From Bradyrhizobium sp. Y36 (GTDB taxonomy: Bacteria; Pseudomonadota; Alphaproteobacteria; Rhizobiales; Xanthobacteraceae): a stretch of 64,000 nt of DNA. The notes under the pieces were generated by a model, which was not told the DNA's origin, did no database searches, and saw only the letters and a list, made by a program, of their open reading frames with translations. The stretch covers positions 496,001 to 560,000 of the forward strand of contig NZ_NWTI01000002.1 in assembly GCF_002531575.1 (NCBI RefSeq), written 5' to 3'. Below, in pieces: positions 41,759 to 52,257 of this stretch (position 1 is its first letter; each line of letters starts with the position of its first letter). The position numbers were made by a program, and so were the translations under genes.

Positions 41759-44236
41759 TCACCGCGCCACCGACAGCTTCTCCGTGATCGCCTTGCGCAG
41801 GATGCGCGAGAGCGATTCCACCGAATACGGCTTCTGGATCAGCTCGAAGCCACGATGGGCGTTTTCGGCGAGCACGTTGCTGTAGCCGGAGGTGAGCACG
41901 ACGGGCAGGCCGGGATAGCGCTCACGGATGATGCCGGCAAGCTCGACGCCGTTCATGCCGGGCATGATCACGTCGGAGAACACGAGGTCGACGGCGAATT
42001 CGTTCTCGCCGAGGATGGCAAGCGCCGCATTGGCGTTGGCGACGCGGCGGACGACGTAGCCGAGATCTTCCAGCAGCTCGGTCGAGAACTGGCCGACATC
42101 GTCATTGTCCTCGACCACGAGCACGCGGTAGCCGCGCCCGGTGGTGGCGGCCTCGCTGGTCAGCGCCGCGGCCTCCGTCTCGGCGGCCGGGCTCTGGGCC
42201 TGCGGCAGGTAGATGGTGAAGGTCGCGCCTTCGCCTTGCGTGCTCGTCACCGCGATGTCGCCCTCGGACTGTTTCGCGAAGCCGAACGCCTGGCTGAGGC
42301 CGAGGCCGGTGCCCTTGCCGACCTCCTTGGTGGTGAAGAACGGCTCGAAGATGGAATCGAGATGGTCGGGGGCGATGCCGCTGCCGGTGTCGGTGACGGA
42401 GATGGCGACATAGTCGCCGCCGCGGGCCGACTGTGCGCGCAGGCTCGGGATGCCCTGCACCTTGCGCACGGCGATGGTGAGGCGGCCTTCGCCGTCCATG
42501 GCATCGCGGGCGTTGATGGCGAGGTTGATCAGCGCGGTCTCGAACTGGGCGATGTCGGCGACGGTGAAGCAGTCGGCATCGTGGATCTCCACCGCTATTT
42601 CGATCCGGCCGCCGACCAGCGGACGGACCAGTTGCGCGACGCCCTCGACCTGGCTGCCGACGTTGAATATCTGGGGTTTCAGCGGCTGCCGGCGCGCGAA
42701 TGCCAGGAGCTGGGCCGTCAGCTTTGAGGCGCGCTCGACCGTCTCGGAGATCGCGTCGACATAGCGGCGGCGGCGCTCTTCCGGCAACTCGCGGCGGCGC
42801 AGGAAATCGGTGGCCGAGCGGATGATGGTGAGGAGATTGTTGAAGTCGTGCGCGACACCGCCGGTGAGCTGGCCGATCGCTTCCATCTTCTGCGATTGCC
42901 GCAGCGCTTCCTCGCCGCGGCGGCGCTCGGTGATGTCGACGGCTTCAGGGACGGCGCCGGTGATGTTGCCGTGGCGGTCGAGCACGGGGCGCATGCCGAA
43001 GTCGAAATCGCGCTCGCCGATGGGAAGGCGCAGGCGCATCTCCAGCCGCACGGCCTCGCCCTTGAGCACGGTGCGGAAGGCCTCGTGCACCAGCGCGCTC
43101 ATGCCCTCCGTCGCGCTGAACCAGGGCGTCTGCCACAGCGGCTTGCCGATCACGTCCGAAAAGCTCGCCTTGATGCCGTCGAGCGCGGTCTTGTTGGCGT
43201 AAAGCAGTTCGCCCTCGAGATTGACCAGGCCCTGATACTGGTTGCTGGTCTCCAGGATCGCGCGCAGCCGCGCCTCGTTGGATTCGAGCTCGGCGGTGCG
43301 CTCGGCGATGCGCTCTTCCAGCGTCTCGTTGAGCCGCCTCAGCTCGATCTCGGCCTGCTTGGCGACGGTGATGTCGTGGGCGACGCCGATGAAGCCGATA
43401 TGCTTGCCGGTGGGGTCCCAGCGCGGCTGCGATTCCGAGCGCAGCCAGCGCCATTCGCCGCTGGCGTTCTTGTAACGCGCTTCCAGCACGAAGGGCTTGA
43501 GGGACGCTTCGCCCTGCACGGATTGCTGCAGCACGTGCGGCAGGTCGTCGGGGTGCAGCACCTTGCGCCAGTCGAAGGCGATGGCCTGGTCGTAGGGCAG
43601 GCCGACGAAGTCGACATAGGCCTGGTTGGCGAAGGATCGCGTGCGGTCGAGCTTGGTCACCCAGATCGGCACCGGCGCGCTGTCGGCGATCAGCCGGAAG
43701 CGCTCCTCGCTCTCGCGCAGGGTCTCGCGCGCGAGCATCTGGTCGGTGATGTCGATATGGGCGCCGACGAGGCGGATGGCGCGGCCATCCGTGCCGCGTT
43801 CGATCTTGGCGACGACCCGGATCCAGCGGGTCTCGCCGTCATTGGGGCGGATGATGCGGTATTCGGCGGTGTAGTCTTCGCTGGTGCCGGCGAGCGCGTC
43901 GATGAAGTGCTGGACGGTGGCTTCGCGGTCGTCGGGATGGATACGGTTGACCCAGTCCTCGTGCGACTCTCCGGCCGCTTCCGGCGGCAGGCCGTGGAGC
44001 ATCAGATATTCGGGCGAACGGTGGTTCTTGAAGCCTTCGCGGAAGTCGACCTCGAGGCCGCCGACCTTGCCGATGCGCTGGATGCGCGCCAGCTCGGCCT
44101 CGCGCTCCTGGAGCGCGCGATAGGCGTTGTCGCGCTCGCGCGCAACGTCTTCGAGGTGTTGGCGCAGCCTTTCGGCGGCAATGGTCTCGGGCAAGGGATC
44201 GTTCAAGGCATCGGCCGTTGTGATGCGGGAGCGCAC
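41759..44236 (-). CDS. Multi-PAS hybrid histidine kinase with C-terminal receiver
   Basis: An 825-aa cytoplasmic kinase. An N-terminal coiled coil (about 20-55) precedes PAS domains near 55-165 (SPEYLMLHGLPPEA and EYRIIRPNDGETRWIRV), 175-300 (ADSAPVPIWVTKLDRT, GFIGVAHDITVAKQAE) and 335-450. A second coiled coil joins domains two and three. The kinase core has [38 protein letters not shown] and [18 protein letters not shown]. The receiver at about 705-820 has DLVFSDVIMPGMNG. No transmembrane helices are seen. GTG start at 44236. It has no adjacent response regulator or Hpt gene. Confidence 0.92.
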   Translation of the reverse strand: MRSRITTADALNDPLPETIAAERLRQHLEDVARERDNAYRALQEREAELARIQRIGKVGGLEVDFREGFKNHRSPEYLMLHGLPPEAAGESHEDWVNRIHPDDREATVQHFIDALAGTSEDYTAEYRIIRPNDGETRWIRVVAKIERGTDGRAIRLVGAHIDITDQMLARETLRESEERFRLIADSAPVPIWVTKLDRTRSFANQAYVDFVGLPYDQAIAFDWRKVLHPDDLPHVLQQSVQGEASLKPFVLEARYKNASGEWRWLRSESQPRWDPTGKHIGFIGVAHDITVAKQAEIELRRLNETLEERIAERTAELESNEARLRAILETSNQYQGLVNLEGELLYANKTALDGIKASFSDVIGKPLWQTPWFSATEGMSALVHEAFRTVLKGEAVRLEMRLRLPIGERDFDFGMRPVLDRHGNITGAVPEAVDITERRRGEEALRQSQKMEAIGQLTGGVAHDFNNLLTIIRSATDFLRRRELPEERRRRYVDAISETVERASKLTAQLLAFARRQPLKPQIFNVGSQVEGVAQLVRPLVGGRIEIAVEIHDADCFTVADIAQFETALINLAINARDAMDGEGRLTIAVRKVQGIPSLRAQSARGGDYVAISVTDTGSGIAPDHLDSIFEPFFTTKEVGKGTGLGLSQAFGFAKQSEGDIAVTSTQGEGATFTIYLPQAQSPAAETEAAALTSEAATTGRGYRVLVVEDNDDVGQFSTELLEDLGYVVRRVANANAALAILGENEFAVDLVFSDVIMPGMNGVELAGIIRERYPGLPVVLTSGYSNVLAENAHRGFELIQKPYSVESLSRILRKAITEKLSVAR

Positions 44237-44458
44237 GTGCCGGACCGATATTCACACAGACGGGGCGTGATGACCATTGCTTAGAGAAAATAGGCTGTCA
44301 GGAAAGGCCGGCGGCGAGCCGAAACGAGGAAAACTGCAGTCAGGCAATGCCCGGTCTGGCATTTTGTTCCGGACATTGGAACGATGCACCGGCGGACGCG
44401 TCTTCGCGAGGCGCCCCGGCGCCCATCGATAAGACTCTCTTTTCGAAGAGGATAAATC

Positions 44459-45541
44459 TTGAAGCTGTTTGTCTGCCAGTCCTGCGGCAACGTCCTCTAT
44501 TTCGAGAACCGCGCCTGCGAACGGTGCGGCCACCGCGTCGCCTTCCTGCCCGAGAAGGAGACGATGTCGGCCATCGAGCCCGACGGCGAGGCCTGGAGGG
44601 TCCTGGCCGACAAGGGCGAAAGCCGCATGCTGTGCCGGAATGCCGAGTACGATGCCTGCAACTGGCTGACGGATCCGGGCGAAGGCAACGGCTATTGCCG
44701 CGCCTGCCGCCACAACGGCATCGTGCCGGATCTGTCGGACCCCGCCCAGCTTGCCGGTTGGCGCGAGCTGGAGGTGGCGAAACACCGTCTGTTGTATTCC
44801 CTGATCCGCTGGAAGCTGCCGCTCCGGACCCGGCAAGACGACCCCGAGCACGGTCTGATCTTCAATTTCCTCGCCGACGATCCGCAGAGCGGCGAGAGGG
44901 TCATGACCGGCCACGACAACGGCCTGATCACGATCGCTCTCACCGAGACCGACGACATCGAGCGCGAGCGGCGCCGGCTCGAGATGGGCGAGCCCTATCG
45001 GACGCTGCTCGGGCATTTCCGCCACGAGGTCGGGCACTATTTCTGGGATGTGCTGGTGCAGGGCGGCGGCAAGCTCGATGAATGCCGCGCGGTATTTGGC
45101 GACGATTCCATCGATTACGGCCAGGCCCTGCAGCGTCACTATGCCGAAGGCGCGCCGCCGGACTGGCAGCAGAGCTACGTCTCGGCCTATGCCACCATGC
45201 ACCCCTGGGAAGACTTCGCCGAGACCTGGGCGCACTACCTCCACATCGTCGACACCCTGGAGATGGCCAGCGAGTTCGGCATGGAGGTGCGGCCCAAGGT
45301 CGACCGCGACGGGGAGTTGACGGCACGTATCCGTTTCAACCCCTACGAGGCCAGGGACGTTCAGGCGCTGATCGACGCATGGCTGCCCTTCACCTTCGCC
45401 ATGAACAGCGTCAACCGCGCCATGGGTCTGCGCGACCTCTATCCCTTCATCCTGTCGCCCGCGGTGGTCGGCAAGCTGGGGTTCATCCACGGCCTGGTGC
45501 GGGACGTCGCCAAGTCCCTGTCGAGGCCCGGGAAGCCGTAG
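44459..45541 (+). CDS. Putative zinc-binding metallopeptidase (Peptidase_Mx type)
   Basis: A 360-aa protein. The N-terminal zinc ribbon has CQSCG (C6/C9) and CERCGH (C20/C23); a second Cys set is at C59, C67, C80 and C83. The gluzincin-like motif HEVGH is at 189-193 (FRHEVGHYFWDVL), followed by WEDFAETWAHYLHIVDTLE, which gives the third ligand region. This matches the family of putative zinc-binding metallopeptidases found beside radical-SAM or transglutaminase genes in alphaproteobacteria. The start codon is TTG at 44459, set by a GAAGAGGA site 8 nt upstream. It is a single gene, divergent from the PAS hybrid kinase. Confidence 0.85.
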   Translation: MKLFVCQSCGNVLYFENRACERCGHRVAFLPEKETMSAIEPDGEAWRVLADKGESRMLCRNAEYDACNWLTDPGEGNGYCRACRHNGIVPDLSDPAQLAGWRELEVAKHRLLYSLIRWKLPLRTRQDDPEHGLIFNFLADDPQSGERVMTGHDNGLITIALTETDDIERERRRLEMGEPYRTLLGHFRHEVGHYFWDVLVQGGGKLDECRAVFGDDSIDYGQALQRHYAEGAPPDWQQSYVSAYATMHPWEDFAETWAHYLHIVDTLEMASEFGMEVRPKVDRDGELTARIRFNPYEARDVQALIDAWLPFTFAMNSVNRAMGLRDLYPFILSPAVVGKLGFIHGLVRDVAKSLSRPGKP

Positions 45542-45714
45542 GTCGCCCGTGGGCTCGTCAGGCCGGTTTCGGTCTTGCGCTGGTACGCCAGACCGGCCGG
45601 ATTTAGACCGTTGCCTCCGGCCCATTTTGTTGTACCACGGGAGCCACACGGCCCGTCCCAAAGGCCCCAACGGCCAGGGAAGGGTCCCGCCCAAGGTCGA
45701 GACTCAAGAAAAGC

Positions 45715-47730
<2,016 letters not shown>

Positions 47731-47741
47731 GTAAGCCCACA

Positions 47742-47882
47742 CTCGTGTCCCGGACGCGATGCAACGCATTAGCGTTGCTTCGCAGAGCCGGGACCCAGAT
47801 CGTTAGCGGATCACTCAGCAGCATGGGCCCCGGCTCTGCAGCGCATCGCTGAAGGGGCGCTGCGCTGCGTCCGGGGCACGAG
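47742..47882. repeat. Dispersed nested palindrome between pccA and the lyase gene
   Basis: Outer arms CTCGTGTCCCGGACGC (47742-47757) and GCGTCCGGGGCACGAG (47867-47882) are near-perfect complements. Inner arms (GCAGAGCCGGGACCC with GGGCCCCGGCTCTGC) pair again. It has the appearance of a repetitive element common in Bradyrhizobium intergenic DNA. Confidence 0.65.
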
Positions 47883-47952
47883 AGTGCCATATTTCCGTTG
47901 CCCGCAATGACGGAGTATGTTGCGGCCTCCGTGACCCAATCGAGACAGCACC

Positions 47953-48819
47953 ATGGCCTTTCGTTCCCGCCGCGAGAAACTTCGCTCCGTCCTGTCGGGC
48001 CCCGCCTGCATCCATCCGGGCTCTGTCTATGACGCGATCTCGATCCGCATCGCCGAGGATCTCGGCTTTCCCATCGGCATGTTTGGCGGCTCGGTCGCCT
48101 CGCTCGCGGTGCTTGGCGATCCCGACATCACGTTGATCACGCTTACCGAGCTTGCCGAGCAGATGCGCCGGATGTCGCGTGCCTCCGCGCTCCCCGTGCT
48201 GGTTGATGCCGATCACGGCTATGGCAACGCGCTCAATGTCCGCCGCACGGTGCAGGAGCTGGAGGCGGCGGGCGCCGCCGGTCTCACCATCGAGGACACG
48301 CTGCTGCCGGCAGCCTTCGGCGAGGCGAAGACGCAGCTGGTCTCGCTGGAGGAGGGCGTCGGCAAGGTGAAGGCGGCGCTTGACGGCCGCAGCGATCCCT
48401 CGCTGGTCATCATGGGCCGCACGGGCGCTGCCTCGATCACCTCGATCGAGGATGCGATCACGCGTGCGAAGGCCTATGAGGCCACCGGCGTCGATGCGCT
48501 GTTCTTCACCGGCATCAAGTCGCGCGCCGAACTCGAGGCGGTCACCGCCGCGACGCGCCTGCCGATCGTGCTCGGCGGGGCGCCGGAGGATTTGAGCGCG
48601 CTCGAATATCTCGCCCGCCAGCGCGTCCGCATCGCGCTCCAGGGGCATGCGCCGATCGCCGCGGCGACGCAGGCCGTCTACGCGACGCTGACCGCGCTGC
48701 GCGAAGGCACGCCGCCGAAGAACCTCAAGGGCCTCGCATCCTCGGAGCTGACGGCCCGCGTCATGCGCGAGGCCGACGTCAAGGCGCGCAGCGCCGATCT
48801 TCTCGGACTGAAAAAATGA
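47953..48819 (+). CDS. Isocitrate lyase/PEP mutase-superfamily protein, oxaloacetate decarboxylase-like
   Basis: A 288-aa TIM-barrel enzyme. It shows the substrate loop [20 protein letters not shown], the metal site [10 protein letters not shown] (Asp pair), IEDTLLP with the acidic ligand, VIMGRTGA and [10 protein letters not shown]. The family includes 2,3-dimethylmalate lyase and the oxaloacetate decarboxylase characterised in Pseudomonas (PA4872 type). The length and the [12 protein letters not shown] segment fit the latter. The start codon context is weak. Its stop overlaps the acylphosphatase start by 4 bp (ATGA), so the two are coupled. Confidence 0.9.
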   Translation: MAFRSRREKLRSVLSGPACIHPGSVYDAISIRIAEDLGFPIGMFGGSVASLAVLGDPDITLITLTELAEQMRRMSRASALPVLVDADHGYGNALNVRRTVQELEAAGAAGLTIEDTLLPAAFGEAKTQLVSLEEGVGKVKAALDGRSDPSLVIMGRTGAASITSIEDAITRAKAYEATGVDALFFTGIKSRAELEAVTAATRLPIVLGGAPEDLSALEYLARQRVRIALQGHAPIAAATQAVYATLTALREGTPPKNLKGLASSELTARVMREADVKARSADLLGLKK

Positions 48820-49115
48820 GCCGGGCGATCCTTCAGGTCGTGATCCGCGGGCGCGTGCAGGGCGTCGGTTATCGGGCCTGGGTCGAGTACCAGGCGACGG
48901 CGAGCGGGCTCGAAGGCTGGGTTCGCAACCGCCGCGACGGCAGCGTGGAAGCGCTGTTCGCGGGAGCGCCGAAGCATGTCGCCGACATGGTCGCGCTCTG
49001 CCGTCACGGCCCGCCGTCCTCGCGCGTCGACAGCGTGACCAGCGAGACGGCAAGTGTGGATGAGCTGAACCTGCGCATGGCAGGGCAGGCGTTCTCGGTG
49101 TTGCCGACGGTGTAG
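48816..49115 (+). CDS. Acylphosphatase
   Basis: A 99-aa enzyme with the complete signature: [20 protein letters not shown] (phosphate-binding loop with Arg) and [19 protein letters not shown], which holds the catalytic Asn of the GWVRN block. The family hydrolyses acyl phosphates such as carbamoyl or acetyl phosphate. It is translationally coupled to the oxaloacetate decarboxylase-like gene. The C-terminus is slightly longer than the common 90-aa form ([16 protein letters not shown]). Confidence 0.95.
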   Translation: MSRAILQVVIRGRVQGVGYRAWVEYQATASGLEGWVRNRRDGSVEALFAGAPKHVADMVALCRHGPPSSRVDSVTSETASVDELNLRMAGQAFSVLPTV

Positions 49116-49157
49116 GTGAGCCGTCTCGCTCCCCACGCTTGCGCAGAGCTGAGCGCG

Positions 49158-49294
49158 CCTCGTCCTTCGAGACGACCGCTTCGCGGTCTCCTCGGGATGA
49201 GGCTAAGAAGCAATTGTTGCGCGTTGAAACGACGGCCGAGCATTCGGTCCGCATCCCGAGGGCCCGCCAAGGGCGGGCGTCTCGAAGAATGGCC
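49158..49294. repeat. Dispersed inverted repeat with CCTTCGAGACG arms
   Basis: Left arm CCTCGTCCTTCGAGACG (49158-49174) pairs imperfectly with CGTCTCGAAGAATGGCC (49278-49294). Inner arms CTCGGGATGAGG and CGCATCCCGAGG also pair. It lies between convergent genes and is of a repeat style (TCCTTCGAGACG) seen repeatedly in rhizobial genomes. Confidence 0.55.
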
Positions 49295-49354
49295 ACAGGC
49301 GGGACCGCTCATGGGCGATTGCGCTGCCGCACGCGGGGAGAGGCGAAGAGAAAC

Positions 49355-50875
49355 TCACCTCGGCAGCTTGGCGATTGCCTCGCTCAGCTCGTGGATCTCG
49401 TACGGCTTGCGCAGGATCGGGAAGTCGCCGAGCACGCCGGCGGCGACGTCGCTGTAACCGGTGGCGAGCAGGATCGGCAGACCGGGGCGAAGCTGGCGGA
49501 GATGATGGGCGAGGGTGAGGCCGTCCATCTTGCCGGGCATGACGATGTCCGAGAACACGAAGTCGACGCCGTTCTTCTCGATCTCGCGCAAGGCGGCTTC
49601 GGCGTCCGCGACCCGGCGCACCTGGTAGCCGAGCTGCTCCAGAAGGCCGGTGCTGACGAGAGCGACGTCCGGATTGTCCTCCACCAGCAGCACCGTGCCG
49701 CTGCCGTGGAACGCCGCCGCCCCCGGCGCCTCGGGCAGAGGAGTGTCTTCGCCGCGCGGCAGCAGGATGGTGAACGTCGTGCCCTTGCCGAGCTCGCTTG
49801 CGACCCTGACCGTGCCGCCAGCCTGATGGGCGAAACCGTGCACCTGGGAAAGGCCGAGGCCCGTGCCCTTTCCAATCGGCTTGGTCGTGAAGAACGGCTC
49901 GAAGACCTTGTCGAGAACGTCGGAGGGAATGCCGAGCCCGGTGTCGACGACGTCGATCGCAACGTAGTCGCCGGCAAAGGGCGCCTCGTCCAGCACGACA
50001 TTGCGTGCGCCGATCGTCACCGTGCCCCCGTCGGGCATGGCGTCGCGGGCATTGATCACGAGGTTGAGCAGGGCGGTCTCGAGCTCGGAGACGTCGGTCG
50101 TGATCGGCCAAATGTCGCGGCCGACGTCGAGGGTCAGGCGGACGGAGCTGCCGACACCGGCATCGAGCACCTCGCGGATCGCCGCGATGCGTTCGGCAAA
50201 GTCGATCGCCTGCGGATTGACGCTCTGCCGCCGCGCGAAGGTGAGGAGCTGGTTGGTCAGCGCCGCGCCTCGCTTGGCGGCGGTCTCGATGGCCGAGATG
50301 GCGCGCTGGACCTTGGTCTCGTCGTCGGCGCTCCGCTTCAGCATGTGGAGGCTGCCGCTGATGATCATCAGCAGGTTGTTGAAGTCGTGCGCGACCCCGC
50401 CGGTGAGTTGCCCGAGCGCGTCGAACTTCTGGGATTCGGCGAGCTGCTTGTGCATCGCCTCGAGCTTGATCTGCGCGTTGCGGCGTTCGGTGATGTCGCG
50501 CGTGATCTTGGCGAATCCGACCAACTCGCCGTCCTCGTAGATCGGGTCGATCACGACGCTCGCCCAGAAGAACGTGCCGTCCTTGCGGACGCGCCAGCCT
50601 TCCTCCTCGTAGCGGCCCTTTTCCCTGGCGATGCCGAGCGCACGCGCCGGCCTGCCGTTGGCGCGGTCGGTGTCGGTGTAGAAGCGGGAAAAATGCTGGC
50701 CGAGGATCTCCTCGGGCGAATAACCCTTGATACGCTCGCCGCCAATGTTCCAGCTGGTGATGATCCCCTGGGGATCGAGCATGTAGAGCGCGTAGTCCGC
50801 GACTCCCTCAACCAACAGCCGGAAACTGCGTTCGCTCTCGAACAAGTCTCTCTGTTGACTGAACTTTTCGACCAT
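49355..50875 (-). CDS. PAS hybrid histidine kinase with receiver
   Basis: A protein of about 506 aa. The PAS/PAC domain at about 5-125 has [40 protein letters not shown] and [16 protein letters not shown], typical of heme or flavin-type PAS. The kinase core has [36 protein letters not shown] and [17 protein letters not shown]. The receiver near 385-500 has [15 protein letters not shown]. It has the same core style as the larger hybrid kinase at 41759. No transmembrane segment and no cognate regulator are adjacent. ATG 50875 is used; a TTG at 50902 is an alternative. Confidence 0.88.
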   Translation of the reverse strand: MVEKFSQQRDLFESERSFRLLVEGVADYALYMLDPQGIITSWNIGGERIKGYSPEEILGQHFSRFYTDTDRANGRPARALGIAREKGRYEEEGWRVRKDGTFFWASVVIDPIYEDGELVGFAKITRDITERRNAQIKLEAMHKQLAESQKFDALGQLTGGVAHDFNNLLMIISGSLHMLKRSADDETKVQRAISAIETAAKRGAALTNQLLTFARRQSVNPQAIDFAERIAAIREVLDAGVGSSVRLTLDVGRDIWPITTDVSELETALLNLVINARDAMPDGGTVTIGARNVVLDEAPFAGDYVAIDVVDTGLGIPSDVLDKVFEPFFTTKPIGKGTGLGLSQVHGFAHQAGGTVRVASELGKGTTFTILLPRGEDTPLPEAPGAAAFHGSGTVLLVEDNPDVALVSTGLLEQLGYQVRRVADAEAALREIEKNGVDFVFSDIVMPGKMDGLTLAHHLRQLRPGLPILLATGYSDVAAGVLGDFPILRKPYEIHELSEAIAKLPR

Positions 50876-50982
50876 TCCGGGACCCCGCCTCGACCGGGGC
50901 AAACGCCGGAAAGGTCAAATGGTTCCCGGCAAATGGGATATTTTTAGGCAAATCTCCCGCCGCGTATGCCGATCGCACCCCC

Positions 50983-51011
50983 TTGACAGGGGAGCGGTCC
51001 CGTCAGACATT
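50983..51011 (+). promoter_or_regulatory. Promoter of the GbsR-like regulator gene
   Basis: A perfect -35 TTGACA (50983-50988) is followed, after 17 bp, by GACATT at 51006-51011 in the -10 position (3 of 6 matches, so weak). A start point near 51018 would give a message that begins at the ATG itself. Confidence 0.5.
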
Positions 51012-51028
51012 TCTGTTATGACAGAAAT
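51009..51028. promoter_or_regulatory. Perfect 20-bp operator over the start codon of the GbsR-like gene
   Basis: ATTTCTGT-TATG-ACAGAAAT is an 8-4-8 perfect inverted repeat whose centre holds the ATG (51018-51020). It is a strong candidate for self-binding by the regulator, blocking the -10 region and start. Confidence 0.8.
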
Positions 51029-51575
51029 AACCGGAAAGAAGAAACTCCCCGCCGCCGTCGAGCGCTTCATCCTGCATTGGGGCGACATGGGGGATCAGTG
51101 GGGCGTCAACCGCTCAGTCAGCCAGATCCACGGGCTGCTCTATCTGGCGGAGGCGCCGATGACGGCGGAGGACATTGCCGAGGTGCTCGGCATGGCGCGC
51201 TCCAACGTTTCCAACTCGCTGAAGGAGCTGCTGGCCTGGAACCTGATCCGGCGCGTGCCGATCCTCGGCGACCGCCGCGACCATTACGAGGCCGAGACCG
51301 ACATCTGGGAGGTCGCAGCCCGCATCGCCGCGCGCCGCAAGGAGCGGGAGCTCGATCCGGCGATCGCGGCGCTCAGGGCCTGCGTATCCGACGCCGCCGG
51401 CGATTCCACCATCAATCCGGTCGCGAGTAAGCGGTTGAACGAGATGCTCGCCTTCACCGAGCTCGCCGACCACTGGTTCATGCAGATGCTGAAGGTGCCG
51501 CGGCCGCGGCTGGTCGCGCTGATGAAGCTTGGCGAGAAGATCGCCAACCTGCTGCCGCTGGGCAAGGTCAAATAG
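51018..51575 (+). CDS. GbsR/MarR-type transcriptional regulator
   Basis: A 185-aa regulator. The winged helix at about 25-95 has RSVSQIHGLLYLAEAPMTAE, IAEVLGMARSNVSNSLKELL (recognition helix) and RVPILGDRRDHYEAETDIW (wing). The family (GbsR, choline-sensing in Bacillus; DNA-binding HTH in general) has a C-terminal dimer helix, here with WFMQMLKVPRPRLVALMKLG. No ribosome site precedes the ATG, consistent with a leaderless message from the adjacent promoter. It is followed 16 bp later by DUF4166 and the membrane-fused epimerase genes. Confidence 0.88.
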   Translation: MTEITGKKKLPAAVERFILHWGDMGDQWGVNRSVSQIHGLLYLAEAPMTAEDIAEVLGMARSNVSNSLKELLAWNLIRRVPILGDRRDHYEAETDIWEVAARIAARRKERELDPAIAALRACVSDAAGDSTINPVASKRLNEMLAFTELADHWFMQMLKVPRPRLVALMKLGEKIANLLPLGKVK

Positions 51576-51591
51576 GTTCGAGGAGGGTGCG

Positions 51592-52257
51592 ATGACGTCG
51601 GCTCGACTACCAGGCACCAGCGCATCGACATCCGCCCACACAAAACTGCTCGACGACCGCCGCTTCCACGTGTTGCTGCCGGACGAGGATTGGGGCCGCC
51701 TGCCGCTTGCGACCTGGCGGCGCTTTTCCAAGCGTGTCGCGGATGGCGACAGCGTGGTCTATGTCGGCGTCGTCGACGAGGTCTCGTTCAGCGAGATCGG
51801 CTGGTGGTTCGCGCAAGCCGTGCGCATGATCGGCGGGCCGCTGCCGACCGGCCGCGACATCGGCGTTCCCATGATCGTGACGGTCACTGAGGACGCGGCA
51901 ACGGGTGGCCAGACCTGGACCCGCATCTGCGCGCGCAAGCGCGGCTTTCCGCAAGTCATCCATTCCGCCAAGCGTTTTGCCGGCCCGACCGGGCTCGAAG
52001 AGTATGTCGGCTTCGGCATTTCCATGGCGCTGCGGATCGCGGTCGAAGGCGAGACGTTGACCTTCCGCAGCGCCGGTTACGGCCTCCAGCTCGGACGCCT
52101 GTGGCTCCCGCTGCCGCAATGGCTCACGCCGGGCGATCTCGCCGTGACGCACCGCGATCTCGGCGCAGGCGCCTTCCGCTTCACCCTCGATGTCATCCAT
52201 CCGCGTTACGGCGCGCTGATCCACCAGTCCGCATTGTTCAGGGAGACCGTGTCATGA
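51592..52257 (+). CDS. DUF4166-domain protein
   Basis: A 221-aa cytoplasmic protein. The core VLLPDEDWGRLPLATWRRFS begins the DUF4166 region, with FSEIGWWFAQAVRMIGGPLP, WTRICARKRGFPQVIHSAKR and RSAGYGLQLGRLWLPLPQWL. The family has no established function; members are often fused to or encoded beside SDR/epimerase-like proteins. An AGGAGGG site precedes the ATG. The stop overlaps the start of the epimerase gene by 4 bp (ATGA), so they are translated together, probably with the GbsR-like regulator in one operon. Confidence 0.85.
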   Translation: MTSARLPGTSASTSAHTKLLDDRRFHVLLPDEDWGRLPLATWRRFSKRVADGDSVVYVGVVDEVSFSEIGWWFAQAVRMIGGPLPTGRDIGVPMIVTVTEDAATGGQTWTRICARKRGFPQVIHSAKRFAGPTGLEEYVGFGISMALRIAVEGETLTFRSAGYGLQLGRLWLPLPQWLTPGDLAVTHRDLGAGAFRFTLDVIHPRYGALIHQSALFRETVS

